A stretch of 64,000 bases of DNA, taken from contig VDMD01000004.1 in NCBI GenBank assembly GCA_007026445.1, positions 806,001 through 870,000 of the forward strand, read 5' to 3'. How positions within the stretch are numbered: the first letter of the stretch is position 1; each line of letters starts with the position of its first letter. Of the stretch, positions 35,004-48,567 are shown piece after piece. Origin of the DNA: Schizophyllum amplum (Eukaryota > Basidiomycota > Agaricomycetes > Agaricales > Schizophyllaceae). Under the pieces are notes generated by a model, which was not told where the DNA came from, made no database searches, and saw nothing but the letters and a program-made list of their open reading frames with translations. Position numbers and translations under genes: made by a program.

Positions 35004-38000
35004 ATGAAAGGCTGGCTCGCGCAGACGAGCTTCGACGCCCCCTGGGGAAGTCAAGCAGCCTTCAGTGGCTTGGTGGATGTGGACTGGTTCACGCGACCTG
35101 AGAGCTTGTGCGTCTTCCACAATTTATTTCGTCGCGCGCCCGTACTCATCTCACCCAGCTCCGTCGCGAGCGCTGCATCCAATGTAGACGACATATGGCG
35201 CGACTCCAGAGTCCTGCCATCCTATGCCGCTGCTATATCTGTCGCGACCCTTCTCATAAGCTCCGTGGCCGCGCTCTGGCGGTCACGGAAAGCGGAAGAC
35301 GACACTGAAGAGGAAGAAGAGCCCAAGCGCTTCATCTCTCGACACGGCGGACGCACCATCTTTCCCTACAACTTCGCTCGATTCTTGGGCGCAATAGCTC
35401 TCTTCGCCCTCTTCGCAGCATCCCCGATATCTGACCGTCGTGCGCACAATGCCTCCGTCCTTACGACGGGGTACATCGCTCTCTTGACATGCATCAACGT
35501 CTTTGGCGGTCAATGGATCAGCAAGATTGCCTCGCGTCATGCAACCGTCCTCCTCTTGATTTTCACTGCTGTCTACTTCATTCGCGACTTCTTCCCACTG
35601 GCTACCTATCACCTGTCCCCGCAGGACGAGGCGGAGGGCGACTTAATCTGGGCCAAGATCGCGCTCATGTTTTTCACCGGCCTCGTCATCCCATTATGCG
35701 TCCCTCGCATCTACATGCCAGTCGATCCTGAGGTAAGGACATATGTCCGTATTCCGGGCTTAACTGACCTCGTCACCAGAACCCTCAGTCGGAGACGGCT
35801 CCGGAACAGACGGCCTCAATACTCTCGCTTGCGACCTTCTCGTACATGGACTGCGTGCTCTGGAAGGCACAGAAAGTCGAGCATATGACGAAGGAGGATC
35901 TCCCTCCCAACGCGGACTTCGACTACGCCGCGAACTTGAAGAAGAGGGCTTTCCCGGTATGTGAGCGTCCGTTCTGTAGAGGCTTTGGTTAACATATTCC
36001 AATCAGCATCTCGACAGATTCTCTGGCGCGAAGGATCGCCATGTCATCTGGAATCTAATTCGCGTATTCCGTGTTCAGCTCGCCATGATGATCGCGTCCA
36101 TGCTCTTCTACGGCATCATGACCTTCGCCGCCCCTCTCGGTATCTTCAACCTGCTCAGCTACTTCGAGACCCACGGCGAGGGCGCGATGATGCGCCCTTG
36201 GTTCTGGATCATGTGGCTCTTCATCGGCCCCTCCCTTATGTCTATCTCGCTCAACACCTTCCTTTACATCTCGACGCACAACTTCGCGCAGGCGGACAGC
36301 ATCATCACGCAGCTCCTCTACGAGCACGCGCTGCGCATCCGCGTCAAGGCAGACTCGGCTGGGTCGGGCATGCCGTCGGAGCCCCCCACAAGGCGCCCTC
36401 TGTGGCGTCTGCGTCGGGCGAGGAGGACGAGGAGACAGTTGGCGACGCGACGTCGATCGAGACGCGCACGGTTGGTGCGAGTGACGAGGCTCCAGAGGAG
36501 CCAAAGGAGGACAACAGCCAGCACATCGTTGGCAGGATCAACAACCTCGTCACGGCCGACTTGGCGAACGTGACGGCGGCGCGCGACTTCGTGTTGTTGC
36601 TCATTGTGCCGTTCCAAATCACGATCACCATCGCATTCCTCTACGTAATCATCGGCTGGGCGTGAGTATCGAGTTTACTTCCTTTTACCCGCTGGGACTT
36701 ACCATTCTTCGCAGTGCCTTCGTATCATTCGCGAACATTGTTCTCATGATGGTGGTACCTGGATGGATTGCCAAGCAGATTCAGGTCGTTCAGACTGAGC
36801 GCTTGAAGAAGGCGGACGCGCGTATTCAGCTTGTCTCTGAGACCATGACCGTCATTCGGATGATCAAGTTGTTCGGCTGGGAGAAGACGACGTCGGGCAA
36901 GATTGATAACCGTCGCGAAGAGGGTGAGTCCCTTTTACCTGCGCATACGCGCAGCTGCTGACAGGCTTGATAGAACTCACCTGGCTCTGGCGTCGCCGCA
37001 TGCTCAACTTCGCCAGCCGCATGTTCTCGTTCACGTCGCCGCTGATCACTATGGGCACGACTTACAGCACCTACACACTCGTCATGGGCAAGACGCTCAA
37101 CGCCTCCATCGTGTTCTCAACGATGGCCCTTCTGGACCGCCTCCAGGAGTACCTCTACATGACCAGCCTGGAGCTTACTTCCGCGATGTCCGCCAAGGTC
37201 TCCGCCGACCGCATCAACGACTTCCTGAAGAACACGGAGCTCCTCGACGAGTATTGCCCGGACTCGAAGGGCGCGTGTGCTCGCCTGCCGCTCACTGCCC
37301 TCGACGAGGCAGAGCGTGCTGACAAGATCGGCTTCCGCAACGCGAAGTTCACCTGGTCTGGCGACTCTTTCCGCGGCGCGAGCACACCGGCTCGAGGCGG
37401 CTTCACGTTGTCCGTCGACGGCGAGATGCTGTTCAAGAACGGCGAGATTAACATGGTCGTCGGTCCTACTGGCTCCGGCAAGACCAGTCTGCTCATGGCG
37501 ATGCTCGGCGAGATGCACTTCATGCCCTCCGTCCCAGATTCGTGGTACAACCTCCCCCGTTCCAGCGGTGTTGCGTACGCCGCGCAGGAAGCGTGGGTGC
37601 TCAATGAGACGATCAAGAACAATGTGCTCTTCGGCCACGCGTACGACGAGGACCGCTACCGCCGCGTCATCGAGGCTTGCGGTCTCGCGCGTGATCTCGA
37701 GTTGTTCGGCGCCGGTGACCAGACTGAGGTCGGTGAGAAAGGATTGACGCTGTCTGGCGGCCAGAAGGCACGTATCACGCTCGCTCGTGCGATCTACTCG
37801 CCGGCGAAGGTGCTCTTGTTGGACGATATCCTCGCCGCCCTTGATGTGCACACTGCGAAGTGGATTGTGGACAAGTGCCTGCAGAGCGACCTCGTCAAGG
37901 GACGCACGATCATTTTGGTCACTCACAATATCGCAGTGACGCGCGCCGTGGCGTCTTACGTCGTCTGCCTTCACGTTGATGGGTCGGTTTCCTCGCATGG

Positions 38001-40137
38001 ATCCCCGAGGGATGTCTTCTCGCACGAGCCGGAGTTGGTCCTAGAAGAGACGCAGAAGGAGCACGAGAAGGAGGTAAAGGGGGAGAAGGCTGAGGTCGTT
38101 GCGGACACTGTTGTGCTTGCCACGGAAGCTTCGACTTCGGAGCCCGAGACCGATGGGAAGCTCATCCTGGCCGAGGAGGTGGAGGTTTGTGAACTTAATA
38201 TTCTTCCTCATTACTGGACTGACACTCCTTTAGACCGGCCACATTAGCTGGGGCGCATTCAAGCTTTACCTCTCCGGCATGAGCAATCAGCACCCCTACA
38301 TCTTCTTCATCTTCTTCCTTCTCGGCCACGGCATGGTGCAGACGACCGTCATCTCCATCACCTGGTTCCTTGGCTACTGGGCCTCTCAGTACGACACGCA
38401 CGACCCGTCCGAGGTGAACCCCCTGTTCTATCTCGGCTTGTACTCCCTCGTCGTCATCGCCGCCATCCTCATGAACTGTCTCGTCTACATCTGCTACACC
38501 GTCGCTGCCCTCAAGGCCTCGCGCGCCATCCACGTCAAGCTTCTCGAGAGCATCCTCGGCAGCACCCTCCGCTGGCTCGACATCACGCCCACGTCCCGCG
38601 TTATCGCGCGCTGCACACAGGACATCCGCTCCATCGACGACGGCGTGCAGAACCAGCTCTACCTGTTCTCCGAGAGCACGGTGACCATGATCGCCAAGCT
38701 CATCGCGGTCGTGCTCATGACGCCCATCTTCTTGCTTGCCGGCGCCATCGTCTTCATGATCGGCGGGTTCTGCGGACAGATCTATATCAAGGCGCAATTG
38801 TCGGTCAAACGCGAGCTGTCTAACGCGCGCGCGCCGGTGCTCGCGCACTTCGGTGCGACAATCTCAGGCCTGCCGTCCATCCGTGCATACGGTGTCCAGG
38901 AGCGCTTCAAGTCGACGTCAATGCAGCGCCTCGATGGCTACATCCGGCCGGTTCGCAACATGTACAACCTCAACCGATGGATTTCCGTTCGCGTGCAGAA
39001 CCTGGGCGCGCTCCTTACGGCCTCTTTGGCGGCGTACCTTGTCTATGTGCAAGGCGCGCGCAGCTCCTCTGCTACCGGTTTCTCGCTCAACATGGCCGTT
39101 GGCTTGAGTGAGCTCATCCTGTCGTGGGTGCGCATCGCGAACGAGCTTGAGGTCGAGAGTGCGTATATCTGCAATTAATTATCGAATTTTCGCTAACATC
39201 TTGACAGGCAACAGCCTTGAACGTATCCGTGGCTACATGGGCATCGAGCAGGAGGCCAAGCCAACTGAGCAAGGCAGGCCTCCCGCTTACTGGCCGTCTA
39301 GTGGCGAGTTCCGCGTCGAGAAGCTTTCTGCCCGCTATTCGGTCAACGGCCCCAAGGTGCTCAAGGACGTCAGCTTCCACATTCAGTCCGGCCACCGTGT
39401 CGGTGTTGTGGGCAGGACAGGCTCTGGCAAGAGTTCGCTCACTTTGTCCCTCCTGCGCTGCATCCCCACCGAGGGCGAGATGTTCTACGACGGCGTCGAG
39501 ACGCACGCGGTCAACCTCGACGCCCTGCGCTCCAACGTCACTATCATCCCTCAAGTGCCCGAGCTGCTCGCAGGCTCCCTGCGCGAGAATTTGGACCCTG
39601 CGGGTCAGCACGACGACGCGGCACTGAATGACGCCCTGCGCTCCGCCGGTCTGTTCGCGCTCCAGAGCGACATGGACGAGGGCCGCATCACGCTCGACAG
39701 CACGATCTCCAGCGGCGGTGGTAACTTGTCTGTCGGCCAGCGGCAGATCCTGGCCCTCGCGCGCGCGCTCGTGCGCGGGAGTAAAGTGCTCATTCTGGAC
39801 GAGGCGACGTCGGCGATCGACTATCAGACGGACAATATTATCCAGGAGTCGCTTCGGCAAAACCTGCCTTCTGACGTGACGCTCATCACTGTCGCGCACA
39901 GACTGCAGACCATCATGGATTCGGACAAAATCGTGAGTTGCACGAAGCCTCACATCGTACGCCTGATGCTTACGGACAACGCAGATGGTTCTCGACGCCG
40001 GCCGCTTGGTCGAGTTTGCGAGCCCAACGGAGCTATTGCAAAAGCGCGGTGGTATCTTGAAGTCGCTTGTCGATGAGTCGGGTGACCGGGACAAGCTGTA
40101 CGCGATGGCGAAGGCGGGCAGGGAGGCGACGCTATGA
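35004..40137 (+). CDS. ABC transporter class C (MRP-type), ABCC-3, intron-poor, one apparent frameshift
   Basis: Nine exons: 35004-35107, 35159-35732, 35780-35956, 36007-36661, 36715-36923, 36974-38184, 38234-39158, 39208-39932, 39985-40137. Domain order is TMD0, TMD1, NBD1, TMD2, NBD2. NBD1 has [19 protein letters not shown] and [11 protein letters not shown] (Asp in place of the catalytic Glu); NBD2 has [18 protein letters not shown] and [11 protein letters not shown]. It resembles ABCC-2 more than ABCC-1 but lacks about 18 of its introns. Codons are strongly C-ending, suggesting high expression. A single C is missing from the run at 36380-36386, inside the acidic loop of TMD1 (MPSEPP passes to HKAPSVAS). 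Restoring it gives 1577 aa. The first intron (51 nt) has no stop and is a multiple of three. Substrate unknown. Confidence 0.9.
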
Positions 40138-40588
40138 GCGCGCTGTGTAATTTATTTGCAAGGAGGGAAGGCATTCATTTAGTAAAGTAGTCTATCTATT
40201 GACGCACCGCATCACGTATACTTATCATATTCATCGCATGTACATACCATCCAATTAATCCTGTGTTGCACTCGAATGTCGTACTTAACTTGGATAGGAC
40301 TGAGTTCAGGCCTCTGCCATGGGAGACTAGCCTCAGGGATGGTCTTGCACAAGCGGATAAGATTTTGCTCAAGCTTGAAATGCTGTGTGTAGGCTGTGAC
40401 TCTGAGAAGCAGAAGCTTGCCTGCAAGGAGCGCTAGTGAGCTCAAGTTGCGCAAACTCTAGTTCTAAGTCGAACATGCGTCGGACTTTGCCGTAAGAATG
40501 CTGTGTGGTTGCCACGCGACTGCCCGGGCTTGCCGGAACGCCCCCGAACGTCTGCCATTGCGCCGCGCGTGTTGTGTTGCAGTGAACG
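40138..40588. other. Intergenic region between ABCC-3 and Ugo1-like gene
   Basis: These 451 bp hold the ABCC-3 3' end and the promoter of the next same-strand gene. No additional feature is supported. Confidence 0.45.
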
Positions 40589-42146
40589 ATGAGCGCGCCG
40601 TCGTCGCTGCGCGATCTTTACATCGACGGGGGCGCCGCCTGGGCGTTCCAGCCGAACAACGCCTCTGTACCCGCTGCTGGTCCACCCGCTGCTGCCGCCC
40701 CGCCTCCACCGCCTGCGCCATGGATTCAGACGCGGGCAGCACACAACTCCATCTTCGACCTCTCGCCGTCGCTGGACCTGTCTGAACCGACGGGCATAAA
40801 TGCGGCGGACCTGTTCAAGGCGATTGTTGCCTCTGCGGTGTTGCAGTATACAAGCACGGCTATCGCCATGCCCTGGGAGGTGGGGAAGCTCCTCCTCCAG
40901 GTACAGTGGGTCCCGAAGGATGCGGGCGAGCCGGAATACGCACCGCCAGAAGATGAGGAGGATGAGTCGGAGGTGTGTACTGGGAAAATATTGTTTAGTG
41001 GTATGGAAGGCTGAAAGTGATTATAGCTCAGCGATGACAATGACGACGAATCGTACTTCGCCGATCCCAACTCTGCAGGCCCTGCCCGACATCATGCGCC
41101 TGCACATGATGCGCTTTCACCCCCACGCCATGCAGTGCTGCAAGATGGCCGGCCGGAGTATATTATACCGGTCGGGAGCGCGGACGGTGTCTGGGGGATG
41201 ATCAAGCGCGTCGGGCGCTTCCGTCTAGAAGGGTGGCTCTCTCTGTGGAAGGGTATGTTCTCCCTTCCTCCACATGCACATCTACTAACTCTTTATCTCA
41301 GGCCTCCTCACGTCTTGCGCAAACGAGGTCATATCCACCACTCTTCAGCCCGTTATACATAGCATGCTGCAGGCAATATTCGCGCCCTCCCTCACACCAT
41401 TCCACCAGCAGCCACTCATCCTCCCGTGGGCCTCGCACCTACTCACGGGGATGCTTCTCTCCCCTCTCGACCTCGTGCGCACGCGCCTCATTGTACAGTC
41501 CGCGTCCCCCCACCACCGGTCCTACAGCGGCCCCTTCGACGCTCTTTCCCAAATTCTTCGTAACGAGGGTGGCTGGCGGGGCGCCTATTTGCACCCGCAG
41601 CTTCTAATCCCTACTATCATTGACTGCACCCTTCGCCCGCTTGTCAGCCTGGCGATGCCGGGTTTGCTCGTGCGCTACGTCGGCGCACGAATTTCCCAGG
41701 ACTCGCACCCTGTCGCGTGGGGTACGGCTGAGCTCGCTGGCTCATGCCTCGGGCTGTTGGTTACCCTTCCATTCGAGACGATACGCCGTCGTCTGCAAGT
41801 GCAGGTCCGCGGGACGGCGCGCCCGATACGCGGCTGCGTCGAGCTACGACCTCAGCCATACGCGGGCGTCGTGGATACGTTCTGGCACATCCTCACAGAG
41901 GAGCGCTCGGACCTGCCGCTGCCTATCGCGCGTCAAAACAGGAGACGGTCGTCGTTGAAGGGCAAGGAGCGTGCGGACGCGGTCGTGGCGGAGGACGCGG
42001 AGGAGCCGGACCACTGGACGAAGCACACCGGGCTTGGGCAGCTGTATCGCGGGCTGGGGATGCGGCTGGGTGCGAGCGCGATCGTGTTTGTCCTTGCGCT
42101 TCTGAGTGGCGACGACAGTGGAGATAGTGGTTGGGCAGAACTTTGA
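40589..42146 (+). CDS. UGO1: Ugo1/SLC25A46-like mitochondrial outer-membrane carrier
   Basis: Exons 40589-40972, 41027-41252 and 41302-42146 encode 484 aa. Three mitochondrial-carrier signatures of the Px[DE]xx[KR] type are visible: MPWEVGKLLLQVQ, SPLDLVRTRLIVQ and LPFETIRRRLQVQ. The protein is far longer than a typical carrier (about 300 aa). It has a Pro/Ala-rich N-terminus, an acidic linker between repeats and a charged insert in the last third. This matches Ugo1 and SLC25A46, outer-membrane carrier derivatives that couple Fzo1 and Mgm1 in mitochondrial fusion. An ordinary inner-membrane carrier is the alternative, but the length, the N-terminal segment HNSIFDLSPSLDLSEP and the degenerate third repeat favour Ugo1. 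Confidence 0.75.
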
Positions 42147-42505
42147 GCGAACGGATTTACATATTCCAATGATTCTAACGCGTATTATTGCATGCTGTTC
42201 TCTTCTCGTCGCTCGATTTCGGGAGGACTGACGTCTTGGTCGCGTACTGGTGCGGCGACAGGACAACGATCTGTTCCTCGTCATTCGCAGCCGGGGCGGA
42301 GCTGGGCGGGGCACGAACGACTCGAAGAGGCGGAATGCTGTGCTCGGGAGCGCGGGCCGGAAGGTAAGGACCCCTGAACCTGGGCGGTGACATCACGCTC
42401 GCTTGTCCTCTTTTGCCTTTGGCATTTTGAACGCGCGCTGCTCGTCCAACCCGCCCCACATTCGCTTTCCGTGTATCTTACTTCCCACCCCCATCATCAC
42501 CAACA
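42147..42505. other. Intergenic region between Ugo1-like gene and tricalbin
   Basis: This 359-bp spacer on a same-strand gene pair is presumed terminator plus promoter. I see no gene or repeat in it. Confidence 0.45.
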
Positions 42506-45500
42506 ATGGCCTCCAACGGCGCTCCCGCCGCCGCCGACCCCATGAACGACGCGAGAGCAGGCCGCGTCCCCGTCCACACCTTCGACGCGGACGCGACGCC
42601 CGCACAGAAGGCCTCAGAGGCGGGCAAGGCACGCGACAAGCTCAAGAGCGTCAAGGACCAGCAGAGCGACGGCGCAGTCAAAGGTAAGTCCCGTCCGCCT
42701 CTCCCGTATTGCATCGGTCCCGCTCACGCCCCGCTGCAGAGATGTCCATCGACACGGGGGCAGCAAACATGGTGCCCACAATCAAGATTGAAGACCACGA
42801 CTCGGACAAGGAGGCCACCGTCGTAGACCCCGAGGATGCAGACACACCCAACCCTCCAGGCGCCATGCCAAGCGGACCGGCACCGGAGATCCCGGATTGG
42901 TACGTCGTCGGCTGGCGCCAAATGTCCCACATCGACGAGGCCAACGACGGGGATGAGATCCAGCGCGACAAGTCCGTGCTCGCGGAGATCATCTCAGAGC
43001 AGTACTATGGCGACTGGTACCACAACGCGGCCATCATCATCTTCGTGAGTGGCGCGCCGGCTGCTGCGGGCAGTGTGTACTAACGCCTACCACCAGGCTG
43101 TCTTCACTGCGCATTTCTTTGCGCGTTTCGGTTTCGGGATCGGCTGGCAGTTCATTCTCTTGGCTACGTGCGCTACATACTACACCACGTCTATGCGCCG
43201 CACGCGAAGGCAGGCGCGGGATGACATCCAGCGCGAGCTAACCAAGACACGCCTCGGGTCTGAACACGAGACTGCCGACTGGATCAACAACTTCCTCGAC
43301 CGCTTCTGGCTTATCTACGAGCCGGTGCTCTCCCAAACCATCGTGTCTAGCGTGGACCAGGTCCTCTCTACCAACACCCCTGCATTCCTCGACTCGCTGC
43401 GCCTCAGCCAGTTCACTCTAGGCAACAAAGCTCCACGTATTGAGGCCGTACGGACGTTCCCCCGCACAGACGATGACATCGTCATGATGGACTGGAAGTT
43501 CTCGTTCACACCCAACGACACGGCCGACTTGACGCAGCGGCAGCTGGTCGGCAAGGTCAATCCCAAGGTCGTTCTCACTATCCGCCTCGGCAAGGGTCTT
43601 GCGACTGCGGCCATGCCTATCCTCGTCGAAGACATTACCTTCGCGGGCCTCATGCGCATTCGCTTGAAGCTCATGTCCAACTTCCCGCACGTGCAGATTG
43701 TGGACCTCTGTTTCATGGAGAAGCCGGTCATTGACTACGCTTTGAAGCCTCTGGGAGGCGAAACCTTCGGCATGGATATCGCTAATGTATACGCTTCATT
43801 GACTCTGCTTTGACCTCTCATGTACTGACCAATCGCCTAGATCCCTGGCCTTTCATCCTTCATTCGGGACATGACGCACGCGACATTGGGCCCGATGATG
43901 TACGACCCGAATGTGTTCACGCTAAATCTGGAGCAGCTGCTGTCGGGCGCGCCGCTCGACACGGCTATCGGTGTACTCCAGGTCACCGTCCAGAGCGCAC
44001 GCGGGATCAAGTCGAGCAAGATCGGCGGCGGCACCCCGGACCCCTTCGTTTCTATATCTATCAGCCAGCGTGCTGAGCTTGCGCGCACCAAATATAAGCG
44101 CTCTACGTACGTACCGGCCCTCGTTCCTGCTGCGAAGACCGTGCTGACGCGGTCGATAGGTACAATCCCACATGGATGGAGAGCAAGTTCATCTTGATCA
44201 ACTCGCTTGCGGACCAGCTTACGCTGGGCGTCTTCGACTACAACGACCACCGGAAGCACAGCCACATGGGTGATGTGAACTTTGAATTGGCGAAGTTGCA
44301 GGAGGACGCGACCTTGGAAGATGTATCCATGTCCATCTTGAAGGACGGGAAGGAGCGTGGAGAGCTGCGCTTTGACCTCTCGTTCTTCCCTGTTCTCAAG
44401 GCTGAGGACGGCCAAGCGGAGGATGTGGCTGACTCGAGTGAGCGGTAACATGACGGCGCGTCGCCGATGGCTGACATGCTTTCTTAGAGGTTGGCATCGT
44501 TCGTCTCGTCATCCACCAGGCCAAGGCCCTAGACACGACCAAGTCGCTGTCGAACGACATCAACCCTATGGCGAAGCTCTTCCTGGGCGGCGACACTCGC
44601 AACGCCGTCTTCACTACAAAGCCGTTCAAGCACACCAACGCCCCTGTCTGGGAAGCCGCGTACGAATTCCTCTGCGCAGACAAGTCCGCATCCGTCATCG
44701 CCATCAAGATCATCGACGACCGCGACTTCCTCAAGGACCCGGTCATTGGCTATATGTCCATCCGCCTGCAGGACCTGCTAAACAGCAAGAACGAGGTCGG
44801 CCGAGACTGGTTCACGCTCAGTGGGTGCAAGACGGGCAAGATCCGCGTCTCAGCGGAGTGGAAGCCGCTGAACATGGCGGGCAGCTTGCATGGGGCGGAC
44901 CAGTACATGCCGCCAATCGGCGCTGTGAGGTTGCATATTGACAAGGCGACGGATGTGAAGAACGTGGAGGCGACGCTTGGGGGAAAGAGCGATCCGTATG
45001 TGCGCGTGCAAGTAAACAATGTGACGAAGGGCCGGACGGAGGTTGTGAACAACAACCTGAACCCGGTGTGGGACCAGATCCTCTACGTTCCTGGTGAGTC
45101 GCGGCTCCATTATTACTGGTACGCACAGGCACTGACGGTCCCCCAGTGCACTCGTTGCGCGAGACGCTGATGTTGGAGTGCATGGACTACCAGCATCTGA
45201 CGAAGGTAGGAAGGCTGGCATGGTTACATCATTCAAGGACTAACAATATTTAGGATCGCTCCCTCGGTTCCGTTGAGCTGCGTGTTGGAGACCTTGCGAA
45301 GGAGTGCGAAAACGAGGAATACCCGTACGAGTCGACGGGCGATCGTGACGTTGCCGACCCCATCAGGCTCGACAAGGGCAATCACTACAAGGGCAACCTC
45401 CATTACCGCGCCTCTTTCATCCCGGCGCTCAAGCTCAAGGGTATCCAGTTCGAGTCTCGCTCGGGCATCTCTCAGGGCGGCGGCGGCGGCGGCCATTCGG

Positions 45501-47600
45501 ACGAGGACGGCGGTGTCGTCACGGATGGAGGCTCGTCAATTTCATCGTCGGACGAGGAGCACCAGGCCATCCCGGAAGGGATTACAATCAACATGGGGCC
45601 TGCAGGGCGTCACAAGAAGAATGCCAAGTCGACGGACACGACGCGGACGACGGATACGGTGGCGACGCAGAAGACGTCGCAGACGAACGATGGCTCGCTA
45701 TCACCGTCATCGCCTACTTCGCCACGATTACCGACTCCACAGCAGGAGGATACGGGTGTTGAGCTACCGATGGACGAGTTGCTCAAGCGCCGTAAGTACC
45801 TGCGCATCCAGACTAACGTGAAGTTGCTCATCCCGTTGCAGAGACTGGTGTCATCGTCTTCAACATTCTCAGCGGACGCCTGCACAAGAAGGGCCGTCTC
45901 GAGGTCCTACTCGACGACGGGTACTGGCCCGCCTTCAGCACACAGCGCGCAACGAGTACGCACGCGCAGTGGGAGTACGTCGGCGAGGGCTTCGTCAAGG
46001 AGCTCGACTTTGGCCAGGTCTGGCTGCGGCTCAACGAGGCAGACGAGGGCGACAAGGACGACATCATCGCACAGTGGAAGGGCGACGCGAAGGCGTTCTT
46101 GCAGTCGACGTTCGAGGGTCCGCAGGACTTCACGCTCCGGGATGAGGACGAGGAGAAGACGTCGGTCGTGACGATTGAGAGCCGATACGTGCCGGTACCG
46201 GTGAAGCTGGAACCGAGGGAGAGCATCAACAACCAGGGTGTCCTGCGTGTGGATCTGTTGACGGGTCACAAGATTCGTGCGGCGGATCGTGGGGGTGAGT
46301 AACAGGCGTTGTTATCACAAGAATGTGCTGATATTGTTTCCAGGCAAATCTGACCCGTATGCCGTGTTCGCCCTCAACGGGCAGAAGGTGTTCAAGTCGC
46401 AAACGAAGAAGAAGACGCTGAACCCGGAGTGGAATGAGAACTTCATGGTCCAGATTGTGAGTGTCTCGCTTGCAGCCCGTTGTGTATGCGTACTGACAGC
46501 GTAATGCAGCCGTCACGCGTTGCCGCTGACTTCAGCGTCGAGATCTTTGATTGGAACCAGATCGAGCAAGCTAAGAGCCTAGGGTCCGCCAAGATCGATC
46601 TGAGCGAGCTGGAGCCCTTCGAGGCCACTGAGCGTGCTCTGTCTCTAACCCACGACAAGCATGGCGAGGAGGGCACTATCCAGGTCCGCCTGATGTTCCA
46701 GCCTGAGATCATCGTCAAGTCGCGAAAGAACACGTCCACGTTCTCGACAGCCGGCCGTGCTATGACGCAGTTCGGCGGGTTGCCGGTGAAGGCGGGCAAG
46801 GGCGTCTTCCACGGTGCCACCGGGGTGTTCAAGCACAAGAACAAGGACGGCGACTCGATCGAGAGCGACATGCAAGACGGTGTACCGCAGGACCTACCGT
46901 CGGGTCAGATGTCGCAGCCAATTGCACCTGGCGCGGTGACAGGCGGAGAAGGGTCGATGAATGGGTCGACGACTTTCCCGTCACCGGGCTCGAATGAAAG
47001 CCTGACGACCAACTCTGGAATGGGCACGCTCCGCGTGCACGTCGTTGAGGCGAAGGACCTTTCAGGATCTGACTACAAGCCGTATGCAGTTGTCCGCGTC
47101 GGTGACAAGGAGGTCAAGACCAAGCACCTTGGCAAAACGGCAAGCCCTGAGTGGTGAGTTTTGGTTGTAGTGCTGCATAAACATAGTATAATTTATCTGC
47201 AGGAACGAGCACTTTACTTTCGGTGCGAAGCCGGGGCTCTCGAAGCTGCATTTCTGGATCCACGATCACAAGACGCTGGGCAAGGACAAGGTTATTGCGC
47301 AGGGCGAGGTAGACGTAAGTCGAGTCCATGGAACGAGACGCAAGGCGTGCTGACAGTCGTCGATAGCTTTGGCGTCACCTGCGTCCCGAGGGTATATCTG
47401 CCGCTGAAGCGCTCGTTGAGCTACAGCAGGGCGGCGGCCTCATGCGCTTCCGACTCGAGTTCGACGCGGATGCGGCGCCCGCTCGGTCATCTTCTCAATC
47501 AACGAACAACGAGACCACGCAGCGCGCGGCGTCCTTCTCGTCCCCGTCGCGCTTCAGCTTCCACGCCCGCCGGAAAGGCAACGCGGAAGACAGCGACTAA
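42506..47600 (+). CDS. Tricalbin (SMP plus five C2 domains), ER-plasma membrane tether
   Basis: Exons 42506-42683, 42740-43044, 43097-43786, 43841-44106, 44160-44437, 44488-45093, 45147-45205, 45254-45791, 45842-46294, 46344-46456, 46510-47153, 47203-47314 and 47367-47600 give 1491 aa. An acidic cytosolic N-terminus is followed by a membrane hairpin (about 150-190), an SMP lipid-transfer domain (from ETADWINNFLDRFWLIYEPV to about 405) and five C2 domains. C2C, C2D and C2E keep Asp ligands such as GGKSDPYVRV and GGKSDPYAVF; C2B looks degenerate. A Gly-rich and Ser/Thr-rich linker lies between C2C and C2D. Tricalbins (extended synaptotagmins) anchor in the ER, hold it to the plasma membrane and move lipids between the two. 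C2A and C2B have a partial copy at 26.6 kb. Confidence 0.93.
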
Positions 47601-48567
47601 ACGCGCACGGACAGCGCTGCAAACAACCGAGGGCGAATTCTTCTAACTTTATGCTACGTTCGACTGCCCGAACCCCGTGAACATTCCTTATCACGCATGT
47701 ATTTCTTTCCTCTCCACCTGCTGTCCTCGAGCTATCTGCGCATTCAACCGCTTTACTTACTGACTTCTTCTACATACGATGGCTGAGAGCCTGCTCTACG
47801 CTACCTACCTTATCGACGAAAAGCGGACCATACAGTTTTACGGCTGACGCCCATCACGAAGGACTGGACCGCCGATAATTGTTTTCTGTTCTTTCTTCGC
47901 ACTACTGCCGCAGTCTATTGTACTATAGCCAGTCTGTTTATTATCTGCATGTGAGCATCGTCAATCCATACTGCTTGCGCCCAAGTAACGACGAAATCCA
48001 CACAATCCAGAATCGAGTTCAACTTGTGGGAGTCGATCCGGCAACTGCCGGTACGCCTAAGTACATGTGAAATTTATACAGCAGTCGGGCTACTCCACTG
48101 CTTTGCGTGACAGCAGAACCTTCTCTTCCGCTGGATGAGAGGGATACTCCGGAGGCTCACGCAATGTCCCTCCGCAAGCATCTCGAGCTAGCCGAAAGGT
48201 CCCAGCGCTCAGAGAAGCTGTGTATGACGCGCAACCCACACGGCGCTGGTCACAAAGCTTGGTCCTACCCAAGATGGCGAGCGCCCCAATTTCATCCACT
48301 GAATAGACGGCATACTTCGAATCACCACATGTCGAGTGCGGCGTACTCTAGGAAGCCAAAAAGCTTGGGCCTTCCGACGAGGCTGTGGCCTCTTTGTCCA
48401 TCACTGGGCCTAATCCGGCACGTACCTCGTTTCTATTGTCCATGATGCGAGCGGTATATGAGGCCAGCACTTTGCACGCTATGCCCCTCTTCCTATCCTC
48501 ATAACATTGATCTTTGATCACCGCACATACTTAAGCTATTTCACTCGCATCTCAAGTCATCGACACG
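47601..48567. other. Intergenic region of 0.97 kb
   Basis: This lies between tricalbin and family member A. Short ORFs here have no motifs and no coherent splicing. I see no tRNA or repeat. Confidence 0.45.

Noticed and set aside
37117..38025. 302-codon and similar open frames antisense to ABCC-3
   Set aside because: They mirror the C-ending codon bias of the transporter; no conserved motif and no splice signals on that strand.
39114..40094. 326-codon minus-strand frame over the ABCC-3 3' end
   Set aside because: Composition is that of a reverse-complement shadow of NBD2; no independent evidence.
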